Assembly (NCBI GenBank): GCA_046728155.1
Contig: JBKPDY010000063.1
Span: forward strand, 1-38,984
Source: CAWDLX01 sp046728155
GTDB taxonomy: Bacteria; Actinomycetota; Actinomycetes; Mycobacteriales; Micromonosporaceae
Direction of reading: 5' to 3'
DNA length: 38,984 nt
This document shows, in pieces, positions 9,167 through 17,395 of the stretch. The stretch's first letter is position 1; every line of letters begins with the position of its first letter. The position numbers and the translations under genes were made by a program. The notes below the pieces were generated by a model, which worked only from the letters and a program-made list of their open reading frames with translations, was not told the DNA's origin and made no database searches.

Positions 9167-9541
9167 ATGAGACTCGTGCTCAACGTCGTGTGGCTCGTCT
9201 TCGGCGGTTTCATCCTCGTGCTCGCGTACGCGGTCGCGGGCCTGGTCGCCTGTGTCCTGATCATCACCATTCCGTTCGGCCTGGCCGCCTTCCGGATGGC
9301 GAACTACGCGTTGTGGCCGTTCGGGAGGCGGATAGAACGTCGGGAGGGGGCCGGAGTAGCAAGTGACATCGGCAACGTGGTCTGGATCATCCTCTTCGGC
9401 TGGTGGCTGGCGCTCGGCCACATCACGCTCGGCGTCGTTCAATGTCTCACGATCATCGGCATCCCACTGGGACTCGCCAACTTCAAGCTCGTGCCGATCT
9501 CGCTCATCCCGCTCGGCAGCCGGATCGTCGCCGTGCCATAG
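9167..9541 (+). CDS. YccF-domain (DUF307) inner-membrane protein
   Basis: A 124-residue integral membrane protein with two copies of the YccF repeat: residues about 5-50 (hydrophobic, containing TIPFGLAAFRMANYALWPFGR) and about 65-115 (containing TIIGIPLGLANFKLVPISLIPLG). The pattern I-x-G/F-x-P-x-G-x-A-x-F/L followed by a PFG/PLG turn is typical of the family. Molecular function is unknown in the family. The ATG follows a GAGGG stretch by one base, so the ribosome site is close and the start is slightly uncertain. It is 41 bases downstream of the ABC ATPase and may be read from the same transcript. It ends three bases before the convergent end of the next gene. Confidence 0.85.
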   Translation: MRLVLNVVWLVFGGFILVLAYAVAGLVACVLIITIPFGLAAFRMANYALWPFGRRIERREGAGVASDIGNVVWIILFGWWLALGHITLGVVQCLTIIGIPLGLANFKLVPISLIPLGSRIVAVP

Positions 9542-9544
9542 CAG

Positions 9545-9997
9545 TCAAAGGCTTTCGTGGTGGCGTTCGGACGCGCGCTGGATCGCGCGGAGGGCCTTGT
9601 TGGCCTCCACCGCGTTGGCCTTGTAGATCCGAACGGAGATGGCGTCCGTGGCGATCCACAACTCGTGGTGACGCTTCTCGAGGTAGATCGCGATGGGGTC
9701 GAAGAGTCCGATATGCGCGGTCACGACGAAGAATAACGGCGCCGCCAGCAGCCAGGCCCAATTCCGCGCGAGCCAGCCGGTCGCGCCGACCGCCCCGACC
9801 ATCACCAGAAAGACTCCCGCCCCGAGCAACGCCGTCGTCACCCGGCTGCCTCGGCCCGCCCGGCGGGTCACCCAGACCCGACGCACCTGTGGGATGGCGA
9901 TGGTCCCGGCCTGGGTGGATCGGATCCAATCATCGGTGACGAGGAGGTCGTCGTCGCGGAAGAGCATCGCCATGGGTTCCCCAATCGCTAATCTCAT
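9545..9997 (-). CDS. DUF6232-like two-TM membrane protein
   Basis: A 150-residue protein whose start is fixed by CGAGGG six bases upstream of the ATG at 9997; an in-frame GTG at 10015 has no such site. The N-terminal part (LFRDDDLLVTDDWIRS, AIPQVRRVWVTRR) is a small beta-rich segment resembling DUF6232 or PH-like domains of actinobacteria. Two hydrophobic helices follow (about residues 57-77 and 81-102), then a second soluble segment (YLEKRHHELWIATDAISVRIYKAN) and a basic helix. Function unknown. It is divergent from the enoyl-CoA hydratase gene and converges head-on with the YccF gene across a three-base gap, so the two transcripts must overlap at their ends. Confidence 0.75.
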   Translation of the reverse strand: MRLAIGEPMAMLFRDDDLLVTDDWIRSTQAGTIAIPQVRRVWVTRRAGRGSRVTTALLGAGVFLVMVGAVGATGWLARNWAWLLAAPLFFVVTAHIGLFDPIAIYLEKRHHELWIATDAISVRIYKANAVEANKALRAIQRASERHHESL

Positions 9998-10022
9998 TGT
10001 GAGCCCTCGTTGCACCCATGCG

Positions 10023-10028
10023 TAAGCT
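10023..10028 (+). promoter_or_regulatory. -10 box of the enoyl-CoA hydratase gene
   Basis: TAAGCT about 37 bases before the ATG at 10065 leaves a leader of roughly 30 nt that carries the GGAAGG ribosome site. It lies in the short divergent gap shared with the DUF6232-like gene. Confidence 0.45.
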
Positions 10029-10064
10029 GCGTGGTGGCCGGCACATCACGGGAAGGCGACCACG

Positions 10065-10838
10065 ATGGCGGAGTTCGTACGGCTCGAGATCGCGGACGGC
10101 ATCGGCACGATCCGGCTCGACCGGCCGCCGATGAACGCATTGAACGCACAGGTCCAGGAGGAACTGCGGGCGGCGTCGGCCGAGGCGACCGCGAGTGCCG
10201 AGGTACGGGCGGTCGTCGTTTACGGTGGCGAGAAGGTCTTCGCGGCGGGGGCCGACATCAAAGAGATGGCCAGCATGTCCTATGTGGACATGGCTGACCG
10301 GGCCGTCGCCCTCACCAGCGCATTCGACTCGATCGCCCGGATCCCGAAGCCCGTCGTCGCGGCCATCGCGGGCTATGCCCTCGGCGGCGGGTGCGAGCTT
10401 GCGCTCGCCTGCGACTGGCGGGTGGCCTCGGCGGAGGCCAAGCTCGGCCAACCCGAGATCACGCTCGGTGTCATACCGGGTGCCGGTGGCACGCAACGCC
10501 TTGCGCGGCTGGTAGGACCGGCGAAGGCGAAGGACATCATCATGACCGGCCGCTTCGTCGACGCGCAGGAGGCGCTCGCGATCGGTCTGGTCGATCGGGT
10601 GGTCCAGCCCGACGAGGTCTACGCCGCCGCGGTCGACATGGTCGGGCGGTACACGACCGGTCCGACAGCGGCGCTGCGCGCCGCGAAACTCGCGATCGAC
10701 GCCGGCCTCGAGATGGACCTCGCTTCCGGTCTCGCCTGGGAGAGCCAGCTCTTCTCGGCGCTGTTCGCGACCGACGACCGGGTCGAGGGAATGAAGGCGT
10801 TCATTGCCAAGAGGAAGCCCGTCTTCAAAGGCCGCTGA
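10065..10838 (+). CDS. Enoyl-CoA hydratase (crotonase family)
   Basis: Hydrates trans-2-enoyl-CoA to 3-hydroxyacyl-CoA in fatty-acid beta-oxidation. The length, 257 residues, is standard. The oxyanion-hole segment KVFAAGADIKEM (about 63-74) and the ALGGGCELALACD segment are present, with both catalytic glutamates, E111 in GGGCE and E131 in GQPEITLG, twenty residues apart as in rat mitochondrial crotonase. This supports true hydratase activity rather than only a crotonase fold. The C-terminus ends in the family's KRKPVFKGR tail. GGAAGG is eight bases before the ATG. It stands alone here; EtfAB, which take electrons from the acyl-CoA dehydrogenase step, are encoded 9 kb away. Chain-length preference cannot be read. 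Confidence 0.93.
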   Translation: MAEFVRLEIADGIGTIRLDRPPMNALNAQVQEELRAASAEATASAEVRAVVVYGGEKVFAAGADIKEMASMSYVDMADRAVALTSAFDSIARIPKPVVAAIAGYALGGGCELALACDWRVASAEAKLGQPEITLGVIPGAGGTQRLARLVGPAKAKDIIMTGRFVDAQEALAIGLVDRVVQPDEVYAAAVDMVGRYTTGPTAALRAAKLAIDAGLEMDLASGLAWESQLFSALFATDDRVEGMKAFIAKRKPVFKGR

Positions 10839-10869
10839 CTGTTGGGATGGCGCGAAGGGGTGCACACCG

Positions 10870-10965
10870 CCAGTGTCCGTTGTGGATGCACAGCTGTGAA
10901 CGGCGGCTCGGGAGTCTCAGGTCCGTCATAGCGGACTCCGGATGACCCAACCGCTGGAACCGGCG
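10870..10965. repeat. Dispersed palindrome-centred element, copy A
   Basis: This stretch between the enoyl-CoA hydratase and the IlvG-like gene matches 14635-14725 elsewhere in the window. The best part, 10916-10957 against 14673-14714, is about 36 identical of 42 bases by eye. It centres on GTCCGTCATAGCGGAC (10921-10936), an imperfect palindrome (perfect outer arms GTCCG/CGGAC). Upstream both copies share GTGTCCG (here at 10873-10879) with a spacing that differs by seven bases. No open frame is conserved convincingly, so I take it as a noncoding repeat. Confidence 0.6.
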
Positions 10966-11042
10966 ATCGTCCGCACCGGGCCATCTCCCCTTGGATGATG
11001 ACGTGGGTAGAGTTCGCATTTTGAGCAGCTGAGGGCGGAGAC

Positions 11043-12665
11043 ATGACCGAGACTGTCGAGGGGCACGGCGGCGCCCTCGCTGTGGCGACGCTGCGCAGAT
11101 TCGGCGTACGCGAGCTGTTCACCCTCTCCGGCGGCCACGTCTTCCCGCTTTACGATGCCGCCCACGCAACCGGCATGCCGATCTACGACGTACGCCACGA
11201 GCAGTCAGCTGTCTTCGCCGCCGAGGCGGTCGCGAAGCTTCAGCGTCGGCCGGGGCTGGCCGTGCTGACGGCCGGTCCCGGCGTGACCAACGGGATCTCC
11301 GGCATCACGTCGGCGTTCTTCAACGGCGCGCCCGTGATGGTCCTCGGCGGCCGTGCGCCGCAGTTCCGCTGGGGGGCGGGCAGTCTGCAGGAGATTGACC
11401 ATCTTCCGATCGTGTCGCCAGTAACCAAGATGGCCGCCACCGTGATCACCACGCGTGACGTGCCGACCGTCATCCATGACGCGGCGCTCGCCGCACTCAC
11501 ACCGCACCGCGGTCCGGTCTTCGTCGACCTGCCGCTTGATGTCGTGTTCGACACCGGCGAGGCTGCGATCAGCGAGGAGACCACGCCGGAGGTCATCGAG
11601 CCCGACCCGGAGGATGTCGCGAAGGCCGCGGCGCTGCTCGCGGGCGCCCAACGACCCGTGATGATCGCAGGTTCCGATGTCTACGCGGGCGACGCGATGG
11701 CCGCACTGCGCGAGGCGGCGGAGGCGCTGACGATCCCGGTTGTCGCCAACGGCATGGGGCGTGGTGTGCTGCCACCGGGGCATCCGCTGTCGTTCGGCCG
11801 TGCCCGTCGGGCGGCGGTGGCCGGCGCCGATGTCGTGGCCGTGATCGGAACGCCACTGGACTTCCGGCTCGGCTTCGGCGCCTTCGGCGAAGCCCAGGTG
11901 GTGCACATCGTCGATGCGCCCGGGCAGCGAGCCACGCACGTAACGACGGCGGTTTCGCCGGCCGGTGACCTCAAGGTGATCCTCGCCACAATCGCTGAGT
12001 TCACGGGCAACCATGCCGACCACACCGACTGGGTGGAACAGCTCCGCACGGTCGAGGACGCGGCCCGGGCCAAGGAGGAGGCCGAACTTGGCGCCGATAC
12101 GGATCCGATCAAGCCGAGCCGGGTCTATGGCGAGCTGCGCAGAGTACTCGACCCCGACGCCGTCACCATCGGCGACGGCGGCGACTTCGTTTCGTACGCG
12201 GGGAAATATCTCGAACCCGCGCAGCCGGGTACATGGCTCGACCCTGGTCCGTACGGCTGCCTCGGCACCGGCATGGGATACGCGATGGGAGCCAGAGTCA
12301 CCTACCCCGACCGGCAGGTGTGCGTCCTGCTGGGCGACGGTGCGGCCGGATTCTCGTTGATGGATGTCGAGTCGCTCGTACGGCAGCGGCTTCCCGTGGT
12401 CATCGTGGTCGGCAACAACGGCATCTGGGGCCTGGAGAAGCACCCGATGCAGGCACTGTACGGCTATGACGTCGCGGCCGAACTGCAACCGGGACTCCGC
12501 TACGACCGCGTCGTCGAGGCGCTGGGCGGCGGCGGCGAGCTGGTCGACAAGGCGGCGCAACTCGGGCCGGCGCTGCGGCGTGCCTTCGCCGCCGGCCTGC
12601 CTTACCTGGTCAACGTGCTGACCGACCCGACCGACGCGTACCCGCGCTCCGCCAACCTGGCGTGA
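11043..12665 (+). CDS. Thiamine-diphosphate enzyme, acetolactate-synthase-like (IlvG/Rv1820 type)
   Basis: A 540-residue ThDP-dependent decarboxylase/lyase-fold protein. The Pyr domain has the cofactor-activating Glu E53 in RHEQSAVFAAE, the segment LTAGPGVTNG and GGRAPQFRWGAGSLQEIDH. The central domain spans about 195-335. The PP domain has the metal/diphosphate motif GDG (431-433) ending at NN (458-459), the canonical spacing. The sequence (ELFTLSGGHVFPLYD, GGRAP..W..GSLQEIDH) resembles mycobacterial IlvG (Rv1820), annotated as acetolactate synthase, and also 2-hydroxyacyl-CoA lyase relatives; it differs from IlvB catalytic subunits, and no IlvN subunit is adjacent. True acetolactate synthase activity is therefore unproven. 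The ATG has GGCGGAG immediately upstream, and TAGAGT at 11008-11013 could serve as the -10 box. Confidence 0.88.
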   Translation: MTETVEGHGGALAVATLRRFGVRELFTLSGGHVFPLYDAAHATGMPIYDVRHEQSAVFAAEAVAKLQRRPGLAVLTAGPGVTNGISGITSAFFNGAPVMVLGGRAPQFRWGAGSLQEIDHLPIVSPVTKMAATVITTRDVPTVIHDAALAALTPHRGPVFVDLPLDVVFDTGEAAISEETTPEVIEPDPEDVAKAAALLAGAQRPVMIAGSDVYAGDAMAALREAAEALTIPVVANGMGRGVLPPGHPLSFGRARRAAVAGADVVAVIGTPLDFRLGFGAFGEAQVVHIVDAPGQRATHVTTAVSPAGDLKVILATIAEFTGNHADHTDWVEQLRTVEDAARAKEEAELGADTDPIKPSRVYGELRRVLDPDAVTIGDGGDFVSYAGKYLEPAQPGTWLDPGPYGCLGTGMGYAMGARVTYPDRQVCVLLGDGAAGFSLMDVESLVRQRLPVVIVVGNNGIWGLEKHPMQALYGYDVAAELQPGLRYDRVVEALGGGGELVDKAAQLGPALRRAFAAGLPYLVNVLTDPTDAYPRSANLA

Positions 12666-12767
12666 GCCCGCCGTATCAGGGTTATGTCAGCCCCGATGAG
12701 TCCGGCGTCGGCGGGATGTCAGACCCGTCGTGCAGTGTTGACCCAGACACCGACGACAGGAGAGACG

Positions 12768-13727
12768 ATGACTCACGCCATCTGGGCCGAAGGGCTGGTC
12801 AAACGCTTCGGCGCGACCACCGCACTCGCTGGGGTGGATCTGGCCGTCCGCACGGGTACCGTGCTCGGCCTGCTCGGCCCGAACGGCGCGGGCAAGACCA
12901 CCGCGGTGCGTATCCTCACGACACTGCTGCGTCCCGACGCCGGACGGGCCAGCGTCGGCGGATTCGACGTTCAGCGCCAGGCCCACCAGGTGCGACAGTT
13001 GATCGGACTCACCGGTCAGTACGCGGCGGTCGACGAGACGCTCACCGGCGTAGAAAACCTCATCTTCATCGGCCGGCTGCTCGATTTGTCGCGCAGCGAG
13101 GCGCGGGCGCGGGCTACGGAGTTGCTCACCGCGTTCGGCCTGGATGACGCCGCAGACCGGGCCACCAAGACCTACTCGGGCGGTATGCGGCGCCGCCTGG
13201 ATCTCGCCGCGAGCCTGGTCGGTCGACCGCAGGTCCTCTTCCTGGACGAGCCAACGACCGGGCTCGATCCCCGGGCACGCAACGAGGTGTGGGACATGGT
13301 CCGCACGCTGCTCAGTACCGGCGTCACCGTGCTGCTCACGACGCAGTACCTGGACGAGGCCGACCAGCTGGCCGATGAGATCGCCGTGGTCGACCACGGC
13401 CGCGTCATCGCCACCGGCACCCCGGAGGAGCTGAAGGCCAAGACCGGTGCGCAGACGCTGGCGGTGCGACCGGCCGACGCCGGCAACCTCGCCGCCGCCG
13501 TCTCGATCGTGGAGGACGTCACCGGTCAGCGAGCCGACGTTCAGAACGCGATGATCAGTGTTCCGGTGCTCGACCCGTCGGCCCTTCCGGCGACGGTTCG
13601 CCGGCTCGATGAGGCCCGCATCGCCGTCGCCGAGCTGGCCCTGCGCAACTCGAGCCTCGACGAGGTATTCCTGAGTCTCACTGGACACCCGGCCGAAGAC
13701 GCGGCCGCCGAAGGGGATGACGCGTGA
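12768..13727 (+). CDS. ABC exporter ATPase, DrrA (daunorubicin-resistance) type
   Basis: A 319-residue ATPase of an ABC-2 type exporter. Walker A is GPNGAGKTT, the signature YSGGMRRRLDLA, Walker B VLFLDEPTTGLDP, the switch His-equivalent region TTQYLDEADQLAD, and the C-terminal 100 residues (LAVRPADAGNLAAAV onward) are the DrrA-type accessory domain. AGGAG five bases before the ATG at 12768 sets the start; an in-frame start at 12684 lies in untranslated leader. The gene overlaps the permease by one base (TGATG), so the two subunits are translationally coupled. Family knowledge: such pairs export hydrophobic drugs or lipids such as daunorubicin or phenolic glycolipids. No regulator or biosynthetic cluster is nearby, so the substrate is unknown. 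Confidence 0.92.
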   Translation: MTHAIWAEGLVKRFGATTALAGVDLAVRTGTVLGLLGPNGAGKTTAVRILTTLLRPDAGRASVGGFDVQRQAHQVRQLIGLTGQYAAVDETLTGVENLIFIGRLLDLSRSEARARATELLTAFGLDDAADRATKTYSGGMRRRLDLAASLVGRPQVLFLDEPTTGLDPRARNEVWDMVRTLLSTGVTVLLTTQYLDEADQLADEIAVVDHGRVIATGTPEELKAKTGAQTLAVRPADAGNLAAAVSIVEDVTGQRADVQNAMISVPVLDPSALPATVRRLDEARIAVAELALRNSSLDEVFLSLTGHPAEDAAAEGDDA

Positions 13728-14536
13728 TGACCGCTATCACTTTGCCCGTGCCGAGGCCGACCCGGCGGAGGGTGAGCACAGGCGACAGCCTGCGGCACAC
13801 CATGACCTTGGCCTGGCGGAGCCTAGTCTCGATCAAACACAACCCGTTCGAGCTGCTGGACCTGAGCATCCAGCCGATCATGTTCGTCCTGCTCTTCACG
13901 TACGTGTTCGGCGGGGCGATCTCCGGTTCACCGGGCGACTATCTGCAGTTCGCGTTGCCCGGCATCGTGGTCCAGACGGTCCTCTTCGCCACGCTCACCA
14001 CGGGTGTCGGGCTCAGCACGGATCTGACCAAGGGGGTGTACGACCGGCTGCAGTCACTACCGATCGCGCGCTGGTCGCCGCTCGCTGGCCGGATCCTCGC
14101 CGACACCGCCAAGCAGGTGTGGTCGATCAGCCTTCTGTTCGGCGTCGGCATGGTGATCGGCTACCGGTTCCACGGCAGCCCGCTCCACGTGATCGGGGCC
14201 TACCAGCGACTGCTCGTCTTCTCGCTTGCCGTCTCCCGGACGGCCGTGCTGATCGGCGAGATGGTCGACAACCCCGAGAAGGTCCAGATCTTCGGCTTCG
14301 TCGTCGTCTTCCCGCTCACCTTCTGCAGCAACGCCTTCGTACCCGCCCACACGATGCCGGGCTGGCTGCAGTCATGGATCAGGGTGAATCCGGTGACGAT
14401 CCTGGCCGACGGTGTCCGGGGGCTGGTCGACGGTGTACCGGCCGCTGGCAACATCGGCCTGTCGCTGCTGTGGGCGCTCGGCTTCACGGTCGTCTTCGCT
14501 CCGCTGGCGGTCGCCCGGTTCCGTCGTCGCATCTGA
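13727..14536 (+). CDS. ABC-2 type permease, DrrB family
   Basis: The membrane partner of the ATPase just upstream, 269 residues. After a basic cytoplasmic N-terminus (PRPTRRR) there are about six hydrophobic segments, including FELLDLSIQPIMFVLLFTYV (about 44-63), the LPGIVVQTVLFATLTTGVGL segment and the C-terminal LSLLWALGFTVVFAPLAVARF. The motif KGVYDRLQSLPIARWSPLAGR is the DrrB/ABC-2 coupling segment. The ATG at 13727 shares its A with the stop codon of the ATPase; a GTG at 13724 is the only alternative. The gene closes a two-gene operon and is followed by a 301-base gap holding a repeat element before the convergent VOC gene. Confidence 0.9.
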   Translation: MTAITLPVPRPTRRRVSTGDSLRHTMTLAWRSLVSIKHNPFELLDLSIQPIMFVLLFTYVFGGAISGSPGDYLQFALPGIVVQTVLFATLTTGVGLSTDLTKGVYDRLQSLPIARWSPLAGRILADTAKQVWSISLLFGVGMVIGYRFHGSPLHVIGAYQRLLVFSLAVSRTAVLIGEMVDNPEKVQIFGFVVVFPLTFCSNAFVPAHTMPGWLQSWIRVNPVTILADGVRGLVDGVPAAGNIGLSLLWALGFTVVFAPLAVARFRRRI

Positions 14537-14837
14537 TCCACCCTGTTTCAGCAAGCCGCCGCCGAGTCCGCTGACGCCTGGGTGGCGGTTTCGCATGGCA
14601 GGGTTTGCCGCCTAACCAGGGAGCGCAGAGACCCCGGTGTCCGCCGCGGATGAGGTCCGTGGCTGGGGAGGCTCAGGTCCGCTATAGCGGACTCCTGGTG
14701 ACCCAGCCGCCGGCAAGCCTGCGCGAGGCAATCGAGCGGCGTCGAGGTCTCCTCGCGCACGGGCAAACTCGCCCCGTCTTGGCGACGTTGAGGTGGCTCT
14801 CCGGCAGGCATGCGGTCCGCGGTCTGTTCGGCCGCGG
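14537..14837. other. 301-base gap between convergent genes, holding repeat copy B and a nested hairpin
   Basis: No gene is seen. Just after the permease stop, 14582-14612 can fold as a nested hairpin: outer arms GGCGG and CCGCC, inner arms GGCA and TGCC. It could end transcripts arriving from the left, although no T-run follows. The palindromic repeat copy B occupies 14635-14725. The remaining bases up to the VOC gene show nothing recognisable. Confidence 0.5.
14635..14725. repeat. Dispersed palindrome-centred element, copy B
   Basis: This copy contains the perfect 16-base palindrome GTCCGCTATAGCGGAC at 14678-14693, flanked by GGCTCAG on the left and TCCTGGTGACCCAG on the right. The flanks as well as the palindrome match copy A near 10916-10957. 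GTGTCCG at 14637-14643 matches the start of copy A. It lies between two convergent genes, whereas copy A lies between two genes reading the same way. Confidence 0.6.
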
Positions 14838-15194
14838 TCAGCATCGCGTGCGGGCGCCATCGATGGCGACCCACACGCCGTCGGGATCGGTGACGAACAG
14901 GGTGCGCCCGTACGCCTCGTCGACGATGTGGGCGTCGGTGAAGCCGGCCGCGACCAGCCGGTCCTGCAAGGGTTCCAACGGTTCGTCGGCCTCGAACGAG
15001 AGCGATGTCTGGCCGGGTCGATATCCGGTCGCCGCGCCGGACGCGTCGTGCAGCGCGGCCATGCCGGTCGTCTCGATGGTGAAGTCGACCCAGCCGCCGG
15101 TGGTGGACTCGACGCGAGCCTTCAGACCCAGCGCCTCGAGGAAACGACGCATGGCGCCCAGGTCATTGGTGAACCGGACTGGTCGTACCCGCAT
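14838..15194 (-). CDS. VOC (glyoxalase/bleomycin-resistance) superfamily protein
   Basis: A 118-residue single VOC-fold protein. The first betaalpha-betabetabeta unit is MRVRPVRFTNDLGAMRRFLEALGLKA, the second ends in YGRTLFVTDPDGVWVAI, whose F-x-DPDG-x-x-x-x-I pattern is the family hallmark. Start choice: AAGGAG lies about eight bases before the ATG at 15194; the ATG two codons upstream (15200) sits too close to it. Substrate unknown. The metal-ligand pattern is partial: no His is seen in the first strand, so glyoxalase I activity is unlikely and a binding or resistance role is as plausible. It is read in the direction away from the beta-helix gene's end, 70 bases downstream of it. Confidence 0.8.
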   Translation of the reverse strand: MRVRPVRFTNDLGAMRRFLEALGLKARVESTTGGWVDFTIETTGMAALHDASGAATGYRPGQTSLSFEADEPLEPLQDRLVAAGFTDAHIVDEAYGRTLFVTDPDGVWVAIDGARTRC

Positions 15195-15264
15195 GGTCAT
15201 GCTCCTTCGTCTGGTGCGGGTCGGGACAGATGGACAGGCGGGGGCCTCGGGCATACCCATGGCC

Positions 15265-17343
15265 CTACCAGCGCAACGAGTTGGCGAAGCGCACCAGTGG
15301 GTCGGACGGCTTCCGCGACACGTGACGGGTCTCCTCGGTCACCCCTCCGCGGAGCGCGGCGACCAACGCCCACGGTGCCCAGACCACCTCGAACGCGATC
15401 CGAACCAGCGACGGAGGCACCGGGATGTACGGGATCATGACCAGGCCCAGGTCCACCGCCCCGAGCACGGCAAAGAAGCCCAGTGCGATGGTGAGCCAAC
15501 CGAGAGCTGGCCTTTCACGACGGTGGACTCCGATGCCGATGACCAGCCAACCGAGACCGAGCAACGCCAGGCCCACCGGCGTGAGGAGCGAGTTCTCGCG
15601 CAGTGCTCCGTAGACGCCGACGACGAGCCCCGCGAGCGTGAGCAGCAGAGCGACGAGGGTCGCGCCCGTGCGCAGGAGTCTCGCCCACAACAGCAGCGAC
15701 AACAGTCCAATGAGGACGGCGCTTCCCAATGCCCATTTCACCTCGACCCGGCGCAGGCCGGTCGCGCCGTACCAGTCGCAGTCGGACGGAACGGCGCCGC
15801 TGGCCGGATCGTAGTGCGAGCACACATAGACCTTGAGCGCCTTGGCTGGCTCCGCGACGTACCGGCCGGCACCGAGACCGTCGGGTTCGTTGGCGGCGTT
15901 GCACTGCGGTACCGTGCGGGGCTCGGAGTCGGCGCCGGCCCGTTGCCAGCAGGACCCGATCCCCTGCCCGTCCCACCAGAAGTCGACGCCGTTGGGCGCC
16001 GGTGTGCCGTTCCTTGTGCGGCCCAGGGTGTTGTCCACGTACCGGTTGCGGTGCGAGGTGTCGAACTGGGCCGCGACAGTCTCGTCGGCGCGCAGGTACC
16101 CCGGAACCCACCAGCTGGCAAAGCCGGCGTAAGAGTTTCCGTACACGAAGTTTCCCGTCCATACGTCATCGTTGCCCCCGGCGTTGACCACGCCGGTCCC
16201 GACCGGTACCCCGGCCGTCGGGCAGACGACGCCGCTGTCGATGCCGCGCTGCGCGATCGGTCGGGCGCAGGTGCCGTCCCGGACGAAACGGTAGAAGTCC
16301 GCGTTGTTGTCCGCGATGACGTTGCGTTCCACCGTGGCGTTGTTCTGCGGCAGACCCGTGCTGTCGTCCGGATCGGCACTCGTGGTCGTGACGCCGGTCG
16401 AGTTTGCGGTGAATGTGTTGTCGTGCAGGTGGACGGAGTCGGCGCCGATTCCCGAGTAGCCGAGCAGGTTGTCGTGGCTCGTGCAATCGCGGATCTCCAC
16501 GGCGAAGCGACCTGGGTCGGTGCCCGTATGTGTGTCGGGAGTCGCCTGCGCCGCGATTCCCGCGTGGCCGTTGCCGTACGCCTCGCAGTCGGCGATGAGC
16601 CCGTGATCGTCGGCGAAGGCATCCACGCCGTCCTCGGCGTTCCAGCGCGCGACGACATGGTCGACGGCGAATCCGTCGGACTCCATGACATAGACGCCGG
16701 TCGACGCCGTGTGCTGGGTCGTGAAGTTGTGCAGGTACAGCCCGGGTGAGCGGTCCGCCCGTACGGCCATGAGCTTGCGGTACTGCGCGTCGATGACGAC
16801 ATCGCCGGGTTGGGCTCCGGTGCCCTCGATCTGCAGGTTCTGCTTGTTCTGGATGGCGATGAGATTCTGCAGGTTCGGACACTCCTGCTGCTGTTCCCAG
16901 GTGAGCACCTGATAGCCGAGGGCGGCCTTGCGGACGGTCGGCAGGCTGGCGCAGCCCGACGTGGGCGCGGCCAGGCTCGGCGTCTCCTGGTACAGCCCGG
17001 GGAGAATCTTGATCGTCATGCCCGGCTGGGAAGCGGCGGCAAGGGCCGCCTGGATGCTCCGGTAGCCGCTCTTCTGGCACTGCGCCCACAATGCGGCGTT
17101 CGCCGTCCGCAACGCGGCGGCGAATCCGGCGGTGCGCCGGGTGAAGTCGGCTGTGTCGGTGCCGCACACGAGCAGAGCCGGTCCGGTCACGCGGTATGCG
17201 GGGACGGTGCCCTTTCCACTCAACGGGGTCGGGTCGCGGTCGTCATGAGCCGATGCCGGGGACAGGCTCAGTAGCAGCAGAGTCGTGATCGATGCCACGA
17301 GAGTGACCGCGGCCGGGACGAGCAAGCGGGTCAGTCTCCCCAT
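15265..17343 (-). CDS. Secreted right-handed beta-helix protein with C-terminal membrane bundle
   Basis: A 692-residue protein. The N-terminus MGRLTRLLVPAAVTLVAS, a hydrophobic core and SPASA form a signal peptide cleaved near residue 33. Residues about 65-530 contain a domain with repeated short strands of N, D, T and V (GVYVMESDGFAVDHVV, GIAAQATPDTHTG, SVHLHDNTFTANSTGV, NNATVERNVIADNNADFY), the pattern of parallel beta-helix/NosD/pectate-lyase-like folds. Residues about 534-665 hold four hydrophobic helices (beginning WALGSAVLIGLLSLLLWA), so the helix domain is displayed outside and anchored by its C-terminus. The Cys residues are spread in the exported part. Catalytic residues cannot be assigned. 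TAGGCT ends eight bases before the ATG, so the mRNA is probably leaderless. PLDc_N-type membrane protein is encoded directly upstream. Confidence 0.8.
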   Translation of the reverse strand: MGRLTRLLVPAAVTLVASITTLLLLSLSPASAHDDRDPTPLSGKGTVPAYRVTGPALLVCGTDTADFTRRTAGFAAALRTANAALWAQCQKSGYRSIQAALAAASQPGMTIKILPGLYQETPSLAAPTSGCASLPTVRKAALGYQVLTWEQQQECPNLQNLIAIQNKQNLQIEGTGAQPGDVVIDAQYRKLMAVRADRSPGLYLHNFTTQHTASTGVYVMESDGFAVDHVVARWNAEDGVDAFADDHGLIADCEAYGNGHAGIAAQATPDTHTGTDPGRFAVEIRDCTSHDNLLGYSGIGADSVHLHDNTFTANSTGVTTTSADPDDSTGLPQNNATVERNVIADNNADFYRFVRDGTCARPIAQRGIDSGVVCPTAGVPVGTGVVNAGGNDDVWTGNFVYGNSYAGFASWWVPGYLRADETVAAQFDTSHRNRYVDNTLGRTRNGTPAPNGVDFWWDGQGIGSCWQRAGADSEPRTVPQCNAANEPDGLGAGRYVAEPAKALKVYVCSHYDPASGAVPSDCDWYGATGLRRVEVKWALGSAVLIGLLSLLLWARLLRTGATLVALLLTLAGLVVGVYGALRENSLLTPVGLALLGLGWLVIGIGVHRRERPALGWLTIALGFFAVLGAVDLGLVMIPYIPVPPSLVRIAFEVVWAPWALVAALRGGVTEETRHVSRKPSDPLVRFANSLRW

Positions 17344-17351
17344 GCCGGCGA

Positions 17352-17357
17352 AGCCTA
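17352..17357 (-). promoter_or_regulatory. -10 box of the beta-helix gene (leaderless start)
   Basis: TAGGCT on the minus strand, with eight bases between it and the ATG at 17343. No ribosome site is present in that space, so the transcript would begin at or next to the start codon. Confidence 0.55.
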
Positions 17358-17395
17358 TGAGACGTCGCGCCGGCGGGCCATCGGTGGGTCACTTC

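Noticed and set aside
14605..16749. Open frame of 714 codons on the plus strand
   Set aside because: It runs antisense through the VOC and beta-helix genes and begins in repeat copy B. The minus-strand frames carry recognisable domains and signals.
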